Shown: positions 23,312 to 33,740, numbered from the stretch's first letter. The stretch is 64,000 nucleotides of DNA from Gloeopeniophorella convolvens (GCA_022496205.1 WTXD01000025.1:248001-312000), one strand, 5' to 3'. The notes: a model not told the origin generated them from the letters alone. Translations and numbers: made by a program.

Positions 23312-23409
23312 GACGCCAGAGTGAGTGTGTAGGGAACGCGACGCCCCGGCAGGTCCCGGCGGGGCCACCGCCCGATAGGACCCTGCCAAACCCCTATGGA
23401 GGTTAGATC

Positions 23410-23435
23410 TTTTTTTTTTTTTTTTTTTTTTTTTT
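23410..23435. repeat. T26 run = poly(A) tail of the LINE
   Basis: Twenty-six T on the + strand, directly abutting the 3' end of the - strand retrotransposon. It is the expected oligo(A) tail of a target-primed reverse-transcription insertion. Confidence 0.9.
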
Positions 23436-23667
23436 GGTCAGCATTTATATTCCGCAACAGCGAGTCCATCGCAAGACGCGGTCGCACTACATATGTAATA
23501 CAGTTTCACAGGGTCTGAGTCAAGGTATGCGTAATCGGGCCAGGCGCAAATAGAAGTAGTAAGTAGTAGTCAAAGTCCGATTCGCCGCTAGGGCGTTTAG
23601 AGTTCCGAGCCGCTTTCACAGCGACAAAGTGGTGGCCATATATAGGCCGCAACCACGCATGGGACCT

Positions 23668-26600
23668 TCAGGGGGGTTCCGGGGGCTGGGGGGGCGAGCG
23701 GGGCACCATCAGGCAGCGAGTGGCCTCGATGAACTTGGCCAGCGCGGCGCCCCCCTCCTTTGTTCCGAATATTTTATGCAGCGAGTAGTCGTGGGCGATG
23801 GGACGGAGGATGGATCGGCGGGGTTCGGCATAGAGTGGGCATGAAGTAAGGACGTGTTCGATGGTCTGAAGTGGTGCGTCCGGACAGTCGCATGACGTGC
23901 GTTCTGTCGGTTTCATCATGGCGGTGTAAGCACCGCAGAAGGCGTGGCCGGTGAGGAGGCGGGTGAATGTGGAGATGATGGGCCGGGCCGTCTTTGCCGA
24001 GTGCATGGCTTGGTAAGCCGGTGCGAGTTTGCCGTTAGGCGGGTTGGGGAGACCTCGCCAAGCGTCCGATCGCCGAGGAGAGGCGTGCCAGCGTTGTTTC
24101 CAAGCAAACACGGCCGCTTCCTTGTTGGACATTCGCTGATGAGAGAGAGTATGGGGTTCTCTCTGATTCGGGAGGAGGGGGAGGGAGACGCCGGACTTGG
24201 CGAGCTCGTCAGCGCGCTCATTGCCGAGGATTCCCGTGTGTCCCGGGCACCACCGGATTTCCACCGTCAGGTCCCTAGAATGAGAGAGGATATTATCAAT
24301 GGTTTGTTTGAATGTTAGGGAGTATTTCTGGGCCACATGAGGGCGCGCAGAGTAGATCGTGTGGAGGGATGAAAAAGAGTCCGAAAGAAAAATGACGCGC
24401 CGGCAGTCAGGACGTGACGTAAGAGCAGTCTGGGCCATCGTCGCCCCGGCAGCCAGGGCCGCCATCTCCGCGTCGAATATGGTGGCGGACGTCCCAAGGG
24501 ACCGCGCCGTATTGGCCGTTTCCGCTCCCTGAAAGAAGACGGTCACGCCATAACCCGAGTGCATGACTGAATCCCCGTTCGGGTCAAAACGGGAGCCGTC
24601 TGTGAAGATAAAGAGTGTGTTCGATGAGTGATCAATGGAGTCGGCTTTGAGCCGGAGTATGTAAGGTTTGCGTGCGTCGCCACGGTAGGTATTTGTATCA
24701 ATGATGAGACGTTTACCCCAGTTGTTGCCGCGAGCCCATGGGGGCGCGGCATATAGGTTGAGGCGTTCGCCTCCTTGCGCGACTCTGGCGGCTAGTCGGG
24801 TGAGGGTGGTCTGAATGGGTCGGGAGCGGGGATGGTGATGGGGAGCGGCGGTTCGCCGTCTTCCCAGACACCCCATTCGTTGCCGAGTCGGGAGAGTAGT
24901 TGTGATTTTGCGTCTAGCTTGGATAGACGCAAAGCCATGTTGCTGACGAGCATCTCCAGGCGTAAATCCATGGGGAGGATGCCCGCCAGCATCTGTAGAG
25001 GTTCAGTGGGCGTCGTGCGAAACGCGCCCATAGTGAGTCGGATGCCATCATTCATGGCAGTCTGAAGAGAGCGGATGAGGGTTTTTTGTCCTGTGCCCCG
25101 GTACCAGACCGGGGCAGCGTATGTTAGGACAGGGAGGATGATGCCGTTGATGGCCAGCCTCCAGTTGGCGAGGTCTAGGCCGCGGATGGAGTTGCCCAGT
25201 ATGCGTAGCGCGTTGATTGAGCTTTTGGCGCGCGCGCACATGATTTTCACGTGCTGGTCGAACTTGAGGGTTGGGTCGAAGTAAATGCCGAGGTATCTCA
25301 CGCAAGTTGATGCGCGTATGATGATGTCAGCATTTTTCTTCGGAGACCAGACTTTGAGCGCCTTAGGTAAGGTCGCGCGGCTCCAGGGTTTCCTAAAGAA
25401 GATGAGTTCGCTTTTGGACTCCTCGATTTGGAGTCCAGCTCGCGTAAGCCAGTCAAGGCAGTCAGCATAAGCGTCTCGTAGTAGGAGTTTGACGCGGGTG
25501 AAGTCTGAGCCGCATGCGAATATGTTACCGTCGTCCATATACATACTAAGCGAAGTGTTCGCCCACTTTCTCCCGATGTGGAGTAGTGGGGAGGCGTAGA
25601 TGATGGATAAGACGGGTGAGAGCGGGGAGCCTTGCGGCGTCCCAACCGCCAGGTCTATCGGGTCGCCCGTGTACCCGTTGAAACGGAGTCTGACTTTGCG
25701 TTCTGCGAGGAACGATCTGGTCCACTCGCAGGTCTCGTTGGAGAAACCTAGATCGCGCATGATCTGGATGGCGCGGTCGTGGTTGATATTGTCGAAGAAG
25801 CCTGAATGTCAAAGAGGAGACATCCGGCGACCAGTCCTTGTTCAGTGGCCGCCTGTATGTCATGTACCATGGCGAGACCGGCGTCCGTGCAGTTGGAGGC
25901 ATTCCTGCCTCCAAACTGATTGGTGGGGACGATGCGGTGGGTGCCTATGTCATGGAGGATTCTGCGCGTCATCACTTTCTCGAGGAGTTTGCCGAAGCAC
26001 TCTAGTAGAGCGATCGGGCGCCAGTTCTTGACCTGTGAGTAGTCAGTCCGGTTTGGTTTGGGTATCATGACGACCATGGCAGTCTTCCATGGTCGGGGGT
26101 GATGGCCGAGTTAAGGCACGCATCAAAGAGTCGCGTGATCCGGGCCGGGTGGAGGGCCCAGACTCGTTTGATGAGATTGTACGCGTGTCCACTTAGGCCT
26201 GGGGCAGACCGTTGTGACGCGTCTTTGAGGCAATCATCTATCTCTTGTTCGCAGATAGGATGATGTGGTCTCGTTGGGTGGATGGGCGGGTCATCTGGGA
26301 ACCGAAGCGGGACTTCGGGGGAGTAGCGTTAAAGCATCTCCTCTGGAACGCGTCAGCAATGAGCGGAGATGAGTCAAGTAGTCGGCCGTCATCCCCTTTG
26401 AGGAAAGGGACGTTTTTGAGGCGGCGGCCATGGCGCCACTTGGCTACTGACCATAGCGTGTCTATGTCAGCGTAGCCGAGAAGTTTGTTGGCCCATTCTC
26501 GTTTGGCGACTTTGACTTTCTTCCTCATTTCTTTCGCAAGGGATTTGCGTTCTTCGTCTGTTTGCGCCTCCCGGACTAGCTTGACGGCTGCTTGGCACTC

Positions 26601-27569
26601 AGGGTTCCACCATTTGGATTCGAACTTAGACGGTTTACGCTTGTTCATTGATGCCGCGAGTGCGGTGTCAATGTCGTAAGTGAGGCTCTCTGCCTCGCCG
26701 TCCAGTTGCCATTGGTTATTGAGCGGGACTGAGTCAGCCGGCCGAATGGGGAAGTTTTCGGCCCATTTGTCGGCATAGTCCGGGTCGAAGACGTAACCGG
26801 TGGGGCCGGGTTCGTCTTCGAAGTCTTCTGGCGACGCAAGTGGTTGCGCGTGGATGAGAAGTGCCGAGTGGTCCGAGCCTAGGCTCGCGGCACGGTCTAC
26901 GCTGTGGTTGACGAAAGTACGGTTAATGCGTGCTGTAGGTTCTCCCACATGAGGTCGATGACAGAATCTCTTTGGTCACCTTCCCCCAGCGAGTCGTGAC
27001 ACCGGGTTCATTGATGAGGTTGAGGAAGTTGAGTTCCGCCCAGTCCAGTAGGTTGGACGCGCGGTCTGACTCGTCCCACCCTGGGTGACTCCACATAGGG
27101 TGGTGGAGGTTAAAGTCGCCTGCGACTAGGGTGGGAACGAGTGGTTGAATAGATAGGGTGGTGAGAGAGTGGAGTGACGTCGGGTTTTCGACGTCATGGT
27201 AGACGTTGATGACTTCGCAGCGGAAGTCGCCTTTCCGGACATCCAGCGCGATCACGCACGGGTGCGAGACGCGGTCCGGTCGGGCCGTGATCTTATAACG
27301 TGATCGAGTACGTGAGTAAGCGACGACTTTGACAGTCGCGCGTGCGGCAGTTAGGGGATAGTGGATGTCCCAGCCAGGGGCTGCCACTGTCCCAAGTACC
27401 TCGACCCCATTGGGGTCCGAGTCTGAGCGCATGAGCCCTACTCGTTGGTACCAGGGTTCCTGAATAAGAATAAGTCGAAGTTGTTAGTGTTGTCGAGGAG
27501 GAGGGCGTGAGTGGCTGCGTTGCGGCGTCTCATGTTGACGCTCATGATACGTAAGGGTGTATCAGTCAT
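23668..27569 (-). pseudogene. LINE ORF2: endonuclease-reverse transcriptase-RNase H, frameshifted
   Basis: The start ATG at 27569-27567 overlaps the ORF1 stop in ATGA. Endonuclease motifs are visible: LIQEPW, VAGDFNLHHPMW and SLGSDHSALL. Reverse transcriptase motifs include NWRPIALLECFGKLLEK, GTPQGSPLSPVL and the catalytic YMDD. RNase H shows FTDGSRFD, the AEM glutamate, LSDSFSS and HTGILGNERADELAK. A C-terminal Cys/His segment (CDCPDAPLQTIEHVLTSC) follows. The reading frame changes at about 27455 (before LIQEPW), 26960, 26240-26080, 25795 (inside the FDIQ motif) and 24800-24850. At least five lesions make it non-autonomous. Confidence 0.88.
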
Positions 27570-29065
27570 ATATGATCCTCATCGATGGAGTCGATGGCGG
27601 GGATCTTATATTTCTTCCGGAGTGGGCACTCGGGTGAGCGAGCGTGGTGGTCGGTGATGTCACCGGTCCGACCGGCCCGTTTGCAGTTGATGCATTTGAA
27701 GACGCATTGGCAAGCGCCGTGTTGGGGGTGGCGCTTGATGTCGGTCTTGTTGACGCAGTCGGTTGCGTGGTTGGCTGAGAGGTGGTTGCCGCCGCAGATA
27801 TAGCAGCAGTGTTTGTCTTTCGACAGTCTGCAAGTGGGTGCGAGATGGCCGAACTGCCAGCACCGGTTGCATTGGGTGAGGGTCGGGCGGGTGACCCATT
27901 TCTCGCATTTGACGCGTTTACCGAACATGAAGATTTCGCTGTTCTTCAAGAGGGACTTAGTTATTTCACCGTCGTAGTCGGTGAAAGCGAAAGATATGGA
28001 AGAGAGCGATTGCCCCTGCATTTCGCTAGGGCGTCTGACCCATCGTGGGGTCAGAGTAAACTTCATGTTCTTGAGTGAGGGGTTAGCGTAGGTGAGTTCT
28101 TGGACGAGTTGGCCCTCTGTAAAAATGGCGCCCTCGCGGTCCCCATTGTCCCCGATGGGGTAGCATGGGACGCCGTGCAGAGCAACGCGAGACCACGCGT
28201 TGTGGATGAGAACTTCCCCGCCTTCGGGGAAGGGAGCGAGTAGGAGGTGAGCTATCTGCTTGATACGGTCTGGGTTAACGTGATCTGCGAAGCGGTACAC
28301 GTAGTTGTTGGTGTTGCGTGCCCAACGTCCTGCTACGAGTGGTAGGTTGACTCGATTGTCGCGAAGGAGACGTTGGACGCGCTGGCAGATGTTGTACTCA
28401 GAGGTGCGTTCATGGGTGACGAACGAGTCCATTGCGCCCGTTTGGCGGAGAACGACCACTTCCGTGGGGGGAAGAGGTTCGTTCGCTTTGGTCGGCGGGG
28501 CGTTCTCTGGTTTGGCCTGGTCGGTAAGTGTGACCGAGGCTTTGGCGACGGCGGGGTCTTTCTTGGAACGGTTCTTTCCCGCCGCTCTGGCGTAAGTTAC
28601 TCCGTGCCATTCGTTCTGTCGCGTAAGAGGGTGGGGAGGAGGGTCAGCGAAGGTTCGGCGGGCTGCGTCGATGGTCTGCTGAGCCCGAGTCTTGTCGGGT
28701 TGGTTCTGGAAGGAAGCCATGGTGGCTTCGGCATCTGCGACCGCCTTGCTGCCTGGGACGCCTGTCGCTTTGGTCCAGACTGCTTTGGAGTAGACCTCAA
28801 AGGCGCCCTCAGGTGGTGGGTTATTGTTCGGGTCGAGAGGGTTAGACGCAACTACGTCATCGATGCGTGCATTCTGTGATTTGGTGAGCGTCTCGGGGTT
28901 GGAGACGACCACCCGACTGAATCCGCCGCCGGACGCAGCGGATTTCTGTAGCAACGGGTTGTTAGTTTCGAGGCGCTGAAGACGAGCGTTAAGCTCTGAG
29001 AAGTTGTCGGTGATCGATTTGTTGAGGGCGGCGAGCCAGCCTGGAGGTTTGGTCGCGTCGGACAT
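27566..29065 (-). CDS. LINE ORF1 (Gag-like) with CCHC zinc knuckles
   Basis: 499-codon open frame. The C-terminus carries CNRCWQFGHLAPTC (C-x2-C-x4-H-x4-C) followed by CYICGGNHLSANHATDC and a third Cys/His cluster (CVFKCINCKRAG). This is the usual triple knuckle of Tad/I-type ORF1 proteins that bind element RNA. The frame is open upstream of its ATG and may be the 3' part of one longer ORF1. Its stop TGA overlaps the ORF2 ATG. Confidence 0.8.
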   Translation of the reverse strand: MSDATKPPGWLAALNKSITDNFSELNARLQRLETNNPLLQKSAASGGGFSRVVVSNPETLTKSQNARIDDVVASNPLDPNNNPPPEGAFEVYSKAVWTKATGVPGSKAVADAEATMASFQNQPDKTRAQQTIDAARRTFADPPPHPLTRQNEWHGVTYARAAGKNRSKKDPAVAKASVTLTDQAKPENAPPTKANEPLPPTEVVVLRQTGAMDSFVTHERTSEYNICQRVQRLLRDNRVNLPLVAGRWARNTNNYVYRFADHVNPDRIKQIAHLLLAPFPEGGEVLIHNAWSRVALHGVPCYPIGDNGDREGAIFTEGQLVQELTYANPSLKNMKFTLTPRWVRRPSEMQGQSLSSISFAFTDYDGEITKSLLKNSEIFMFGKRVKCEKWVTRPTLTQCNRCWQFGHLAPTCRLSKDKHCCYICGGNHLSANHATDCVNKTDIKRHPQHGACQCVFKCINCKRAGRTGDITDHHARSPECPLRKKYKIPAIDSIDEDHI

Positions 29066-29215
29066 GTCGAAGTAGTTGGGTCTTGGATGACCGTTTGCTC
29101 GACCTCCATCTTGAGCTCTTTCAGTTTATTCCTACCCGTCGCGTCTAGAATTGCCTCGTAGTCGACTGACTCTTGCGAGGCTGCGCGGACGGGTGGTGTG
29201 AGTGAGCTGGTGGGT

Positions 29216-29887
29216 CTACCTGTATGGGTGAAGGTGGTCTGGTGGGTTATGTATGCTCGCGGCGAGACCACCGTTAGTGGCTTGTGCGACCTCCTCTGGC
29301 CACGTCACGTATGATAGTGGCGTGGTGGGTCGCCGTTCCGCTTGAGGGGTCTTGGATCCTTCGCGAGATGGGATTCTCGGTTGTTCGGTATCTTCTACCT
29401 TGAAGTCTTGGGGGACCGCGCGATCAAGAATGGCGTCGAAGTTCGGTGGGTATACATTCTGTTGGTTGACCAGCGCTCCCGCTTGTGCGTACTGTTCGGC
29501 GCTGATGTTGGTAGAGCCTGGGATGAAGGCTTTCTCTGGGAGATTAAGGTGAGCTTGTTGCGCCGCGATGAGCGCGTGGTAACGGATGGAGTCGATGAGG
29601 CGGTCTCGCTCGGCATCGACGAAACTGCGAAGCTCGTCGCGAATACGTTGCAGTGCTGCGGCATACTCATCCTGTTTGAATTGAAGGAGGGTCGCTTTAA
29701 AGCGAGGGTCGTTGAGGATTTCGTTGCGGCGTTCGTCGAGCACGAGATGGTCGAGGTTGGCGAGGTTGCCTTGGAAAGTTGGGTCGTTGTCGACCTCAAG
29801 GCGGCGTTGACGCATCTGTTCTGCGCGGTAGGCTTTGATGTGCTGCTCGATCTCTTCCTTGATCTGGAGCTGGCTATCTGCTGTCAT
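29216..29887 (-). CDS. LINE 5' ORF, second segment
   Basis: 223 codons, rich in charged helical sequence (long Glu/Arg/Gln stretches predicted to coil), with no domain I recognise. Its ATG overlaps the stop of the preceding ORF as ATGA (29887-29884). Downstream, an alternative frame (29271 to about 29085) is also protein-like. A frameshift linking this segment to the zinc-knuckle ORF is therefore possible. Confidence 0.55.
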   Translation of the reverse strand: MTADSQLQIKEEIEQHIKAYRAEQMRQRRLEVDNDPTFQGNLANLDHLVLDERRNEILNDPRFKATLLQFKQDEYAAALQRIRDELRSFVDAERDRLIDSIRYHALIAAQQAHLNLPEKAFIPGSTNISAEQYAQAGALVNQQNVYPPNFDAILDRAVPQDFKVEDTEQPRIPSREGSKTPQAERRPTTPLSYVTWPEEVAQATNGGLAASIHNPPDHLHPYR

Positions 29888-30678
29888 GGTGGCACGGTAG
29901 TCAGCAAGCTCGAAGTCAAGTTCCTTCTGGCGTCAGCGTGCATTTGCGTGGCCATTGAGGGGTATTTGTCGTTGTACTCTTTGGTCAGTTTGGATTTGTA
30001 CAGTTCCAAGAGTTGTTCGCGGATGTTCTGACGTTCTGGGATGGTGGATAGGAGGATGGACGCGAAGTCCTTGTCGGTGATGATGTCGTCGTGGTCGGTA
30101 GATGCGCAGGATTCGCATACGACGAGTCGGGCCGGGTACGGCCCGAGGATAGCCGCTAGCCTCGCGACTTCCTGGCGTGCGTTATCAATGATGCCGGAGT
30201 CTGAAGGAGGCGTGGTGGACGTGAGGCCAAGGGCAGCTCCTTTGGCGATAGAGCTGATGGTCTCCAGGATGTCCGTGGAGGAGGCGTTGTGGTTTGCCCA
30301 CTCTAGGTGTTCGCTGGGGTCGGAATCGCCAGAGTCCCACCAGCCCTGTGGGGGTGGGGCCGCAGGGTGTTTGGCCTGCTGCGCGAATTGGATGGCGATT
30401 TCGTTTACCGTATCGGCTTGGTAGATTCCGGCGACCGAGTCGCCTCTGACTTCGTCGATATGAGCGAAGTCGGGATCCGACGGTAGGACTCCTCGAGCGA
30501 ATCCACTGCGATTGACGAGTTCGGGGGCTACGGCGACGATGGCTGATTCTGATTTGTGGTTGGTTGCCCAGATTTGGAGGTCTGAGCAGCCGTCCTGCGT
30601 GGGCTGGCTGGACGGCTCATAAATAGACCCCGGTGGGTCAGTCTGAGGACCCGGAGGGTCGCCGGGAGGGGTTGTCAT
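29884..30678 (-). CDS. LINE 5' ORF, first segment
   Basis: About 264 codons from the ATG at 30678 (MTTPPGDPPGPQTDPPG), which suits a Pro-rich ORF1 N-terminus better than the further upstream ATG at 30708. Acidic, Ala/Pro-rich, no recognised domain. It ends in ATGA overlapping the next ORF. Confidence 0.5.
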   Translation of the reverse strand: MTTPPGDPPGPQTDPPGSIYEPSSQPTQDGCSDLQIWATNHKSESAIVAVAPELVNRSGFARGVLPSDPDFAHIDEVRGDSVAGIYQADTVNEIAIQFAQQAKHPAAPPPQGWWDSGDSDPSEHLEWANHNASSTDILETISSIAKGAALGLTSTTPPSDSGIIDNARQEVARLAAILGPYPARLVVCESCASTDHDDIITDKDFASILLSTIPERQNIREQLLELYKSKLTKEYNDKYPSMATQMHADARRNLTSSLLTTVPP

Positions 30679-30708
30679 TGTATACAAAGTACTTAGAACG
30701 ACGATCAA

Positions 30709-31135
30709 CTAGAGGGGTCGCGAGGATACCAGGCGGTTTCCCTATAGTGATGGTGGTACAAAGAAAAGAAGCTGGATGCCCAGCCATTCGAGTTGCTCAT
30801 TTAGACCGTTCCACATGCCGCAGTCTCACTCTGGGGAAATAGAATCAAAAGCATAACATTGTACACGGATTCCGACCGGCAACCGAGGCGAGGGTCTAAA
30901 GGAAGAATGGGCTAACTTGTACGTCAGGGTTATTTTTATTACGAATCACCAAATGTTTACCAGCTCCAGTCGGCGCAACTCGTCAATCGTCGCTGTTCCC
31001 CATCTCTGAATTTACGATCGCACCACCATCCTCCCCGGAAGAGACGCAGACAAGGGAAAAAGAGACTCGGCAATGGTACTCTGCAATCCTGTCGTCACCT
31101 GCGTTGCCCGTGGTGAGGAGCATTGCTGTTTCGCC
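30709..31135. other. LINE 5' flank and 3' flank of BTB gene A
   Basis: No gene. A 15-bp match (AGAATGGGCTAACTT) near 30905 recurs near 33645, downstream of BTB gene B. This suggests that 3' flank belongs to the BTB duplication and that the LINE ends before it. Confidence 0.4.
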
Positions 31136-32803
31136 CTAAATCCCGTCAGCCCCGTGGTCGGCGTCTGCTGGTGTTTTCACTTTCGTCTCCGCCCTCGCTT
31201 TTCCCTTTTGCCCTTTCTTCACACCTTTGACAGACCCCCACCCCCAACCGTCATAAGGTGGAGAGGTTGCAGCTCCAAACAGAGAGGGTGCGGGATTTGT
31301 TCCGCTCGCCACGGGAATGCCACCTTCCGTTGTAGGGTGGTCAAATCGAAGCGCAGGATTTTCTGCCGGCACATCTGCCACCCACGTATCCGTAGCTGCC
31401 CGTGGGACCTCTGTCGTCCAAGTAGTATCTGCGGGGGCTCGCGCTGCGCATGGCTCGTCCTTGGGTGAGGGAGGAGGTGCTTGCTGGTCTGCAGGAGGGG
31501 CTACTGTGACGGGCCGCGCCGCCTTCTCCGCGGGGAGAGGGTTTTCCGCAGGTAGCTGCTTTGCTCCTTGGGCCACTACGGGCACATCAGAGCTGCCGAA
31601 CGGGTCCAGCGACGGCAGGTGGCTCGGATCGCGGGGCACCTCTATAGGATGCGCGGGTTGCCCACTTGCTGAGGTCCTGGTGCGCGCAAGGTGAGGAAAG
31701 ACACCCGGCCAATCGCGTCCTTGGGGGGTCTTCTGAAGGGCGACGTCCCGTATGCTGATCCTTCCTTGTCCACGCTTGCCCTTGTGAGCGCTCGCCGTGA
31801 GTGATTTGAAAAGGGCGCTGCTGTCAGCGCGAGGATTCAGAAGGTGCGCTTGGGCCTCCTTTACAACTTCGGGTACGTCGGGCGAGGCCAGCTCCAGTGC
31901 GGATGTGCGGATGGTCTCGCGCACAGTGGTGACCAGTGCGACGTCCTCGAGCCTCATCTGGCGGATTTCGTCCAGCATGAGAGGCTCCGGTCGCTCGGAG
32001 AGCGAAGATAGGGCAGGGACAATGTAGTGGTCCACGGAATAGGCGCGTCCGAGGAGGAGCTGGTCGAATGGAGTTGGAGGTTCGAGCGAATCGAGCGCGA
32101 GCTCGCGAATCGACTCGAAGCCCCAGAGTGTGGAGAGGTGCAGCACGCTCTTCCATTGTTCGTACGAAAGCTCGCACTTATTGAATTTACTGCGTATCGA
32201 CATGCGCCGATGGTCAGCTAGGTAATCTCCAGTGTCGACAAGCCACATACGCAGGGAACAAGATCGACAAGAAGGCCTCAAAGTCCGCGCGTTTGACATC
32301 GCCGAGGGAGATGATCGTGGGCAGCGCCTCATGCTGACGGGCACCGAGCCGCGCGAGCCGTGTCGAAAAGTACGTCGAGTCGCGCGCGAAGAAGTATCTG
32401 TGTACGCAGTAGAGCATATTGTCCACCTAGGGCGCACCGTCAGTCTACTGGGTGAGAGTTCCAGAACGCAGGGTAGAGGGCGTACGAGGAACGTAACGGT
32501 TCCGTCCTCGAAGAAGTATCTCTCGTGACGCGCAAACGCCGGCTCTTCGGACGGCGAGGCTGGGGGTTTAGCCCTGGAGCCTACCATACCTCCGATTGAC
32601 TTGACTGGGGCATTGCCTGGTGAAGGCCGGAGCTCGGAGCTGTCGATGGGAGGCTCGAGAGACTCGGCATACTCATTTACGAGGATCGAGTCGATGGAAA
32701 CCACAGAAGGCGTGAGAGACTGTGCCGGTGACGGCGCGCGGGGTGGCGTGGCAGTAGAGGCGCTCCAAGAGACGATATGGCGAGACATCTCAACGTGGGG
32801 CAT
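31136..32803 (-). CDS. BTB/POZ domain protein A
   Basis: Three exons, 32803-32486, 32426-32251 and 32189-31136, giving 515 aa. The BTB fold spans the exon 1-2 junction: RHERYFFEDGTVTFL, then VDNMLYCVHRYFFARDSTYFSTRL and the ISLGDVKRADFEAFLSILFP block. This pattern is typical of the large fungal BTB families, often thought to be adaptors for CUL3-type ubiquitin ligases (family knowledge, not shown here). A BACK-like helical part follows (YEQWKSVLHLSTLWGFESIRELAL). The C-terminal ~230 residues are Pro/Ala-rich, disordered and basic at the end. The tail shares little with paralog B. The N-terminal ~90 residues are Ser/Pro-rich. Confidence 0.87.
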   Translation of the reverse strand: MPHVEMSRHIVSWSASTATPPRAPSPAQSLTPSVVSIDSILVNEYAESLEPPIDSSELRPSPGNAPVKSIGGMVGSRAKPPASPSEEPAFARHERYFFEDGTVTFLVRPLPCVLELSPSRLTVRPRWTICSTAYTDTSSRATRRTFRHGSRGSVPVSMRRCPRSSPSAMSNARTLRPSCRSCSLRMWLVDTGDYLADHRRMSIRSKFNKCELSYEQWKSVLHLSTLWGFESIRELALDSLEPPTPFDQLLLGRAYSVDHYIVPALSSLSERPEPLMLDEIRQMRLEDVALVTTVRETIRTSALELASPDVPEVVKEAQAHLLNPRADSSALFKSLTASAHKGKRGQGRISIRDVALQKTPQGRDWPGVFPHLARTRTSASGQPAHPIEVPRDPSHLPSLDPFGSSDVPVVAQGAKQLPAENPLPAEKAARPVTVAPPADQQAPPPSPKDEPCAARAPADTTWTTEVPRAATDTWVADVPAENPALRFDHPTTEGGIPVASGTNPAPSLFGAATSPPYDGWGWGSVKGVKKGQKGKARAETKVKTPADADHGADGI

Positions 32804-33740
32804 CGATTGAGCACGCGCACGCTGCTTTTAAAGCTGTGGATAGGACGCAACTGATAGGCTATATAGGGACATCGACGTGTGATGAGATCTGGGGCAGTGT
32901 GGGACCTAGGACGTGCGCAGGCGCTTGATTGACCCGGCGCTCGAGGAAGCATGTCTGGGATGGCGTCAGACGTCTGATGGTGCGCTGCCGTTTACTAGTA
33001 AGTAGAACGATGGGATCCACAGCAGTGCGTCGCGAGGCGTACTTTCTAGGGACTAGCACGGAATGTGGCATCGAAACATTCGTGCACGAGCTAAAGCGCT
33101 AAATGTGTGCTCCTCGCTGATGTGGTCCGGAGAGCTAGGTCGCGATCGTCACTGATTCATACGACCCACCAACGAATCGGATTGTAGCTTAACGCGCTTG
33201 TCACTTTGCACGTGCGAGAAGCACGTGCCGTGACAAGCGCGACCGGCGCGACGCGTACAACTCACTGGGCCGATGCCAACCTCTTTGTTGGGAAAGAGCG
33301 TGGAAATAGTCAGAAAAAGAGGATAACTATATCCACACTCTTGTATTTCAAATATGTGTGAAAATAATTCAACTCTACTCAGAGTTTTCTCGGTGTTCGG
33401 CTCAAAAGTTAAACTATTCACGCAAATTACCCTGAAATTCAGGGAAGAAGTTAAACTTTATTTAGGTTACTTTACGCCGTAAGAGCCTGGATATAGTTAT
33501 CCTCTTTTCTCACCATTTCCACGCTCTTTCCCGACAAAGAGTTTGGCATCGGCCCAGTGAACTTGGCGAAGTTCGCACTCTCCTGATGTTGAAGATACTT
33601 ACTCTACTATGACAGTTGTTCACCATCATTTACTGGTCTCAATCAAGAATGGGCTAACTTCGAACGCTGAGCTCGTAATGTACCCGACCATGATCACGAA
33701 TATCGTCTCTTCTCGGACCTCAAGCGCGTGCAGTTGCTGG
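32804..33740. other. intergenic between BTB genes A and B
   Basis: 32804-33240 is the upstream region of gene A and is clearly related to 35736-36125 upstream of gene B (shared blocks near GAGCACGCGCACGCTGCTTTTA and GTGCCGTGACAAGCGCGACC). The MITE at 33263 interrupts it. The rest up to 33740 is the 3' flank of gene B. Confidence 0.7.
33263..33559. mobile_element. MITE with ~80-bp terminal inverted repeats
   Basis: The left end CACTGGGCCGATGCCAA and right end (reverse complement CACTGGGCCGATGCCAA) begin inverted repeats that match for about 80 bp with roughly eight differences, including the GGATAACTATATCCA core near 33321 and 33489. The direct repeat AACT occurs on both sides (33259-33262 and 33560-33563), consistent with a 4-bp target duplication. 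No coding capacity; A/T-rich middle. The related upstream region of BTB gene B (near 36178-36190) lacks it, giving an internal empty-site comparison. The superfamily is not certain from the ends alone. Confidence 0.88.

Larger units (their letters stand above)
7862..23390 (-). repeat. tandem array of four DUF6535 gene units
   Basis: Four head-to-tail gene units with stop codons at 8210, 13643, 17320 and 20755. Each shares the three-exon gene, a downstream block (for example CATCTGTGCCGCTGA near 8008, 13449, 17109 and 20528, then an ACATGTGCAGTGCA-like block) and, for copies 2-4, an upstream promoter block. Stop-to-stop spacing is about 5.4, 3.7 and 3.4 kb. The larger first interval holds an unrelated gene relic. 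Copies 2-4 resemble each other more than copy 1, whose exon 1 differs (MSQGLESG versus MEPDIESGA). Confidence 0.88.
23410..30708 (-). mobile_element. non-LTR retrotransposon (LINE, Tad1/I-like), defective
   Basis: A continuous - strand element of about 7.3 kb. In transcript order it has an ORF1 region (30678-27566) with C-terminal zinc knuckles, then ORF2 with apurinic-type endonuclease, reverse transcriptase and RNase H, a short 3' UTR and the poly(A) tail. The domain order with RNase H places it near the Tad1/I group common in fungi. ORF2 is broken by several frameshifts. The 5' boundary lies somewhere between 30678 and about 30900, and I could not identify a target-site duplication. It inserted upstream of DUF6535 copy 4, between that array and the BTB genes. 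Confidence 0.9.

Noticed and set aside
8210..23390. CRISPR-like or phage-like array suggested by regular repeats
   Set aside because: The repeats are whole intron-containing eukaryotic gene units on one strand, with no short direct repeats and spacers.
26100..26240. Separate small genes between LINE frames
   Set aside because: The protein-like sequence in this gap joins the endonuclease linker to the reverse transcriptase, so it is one frameshifted ORF2.
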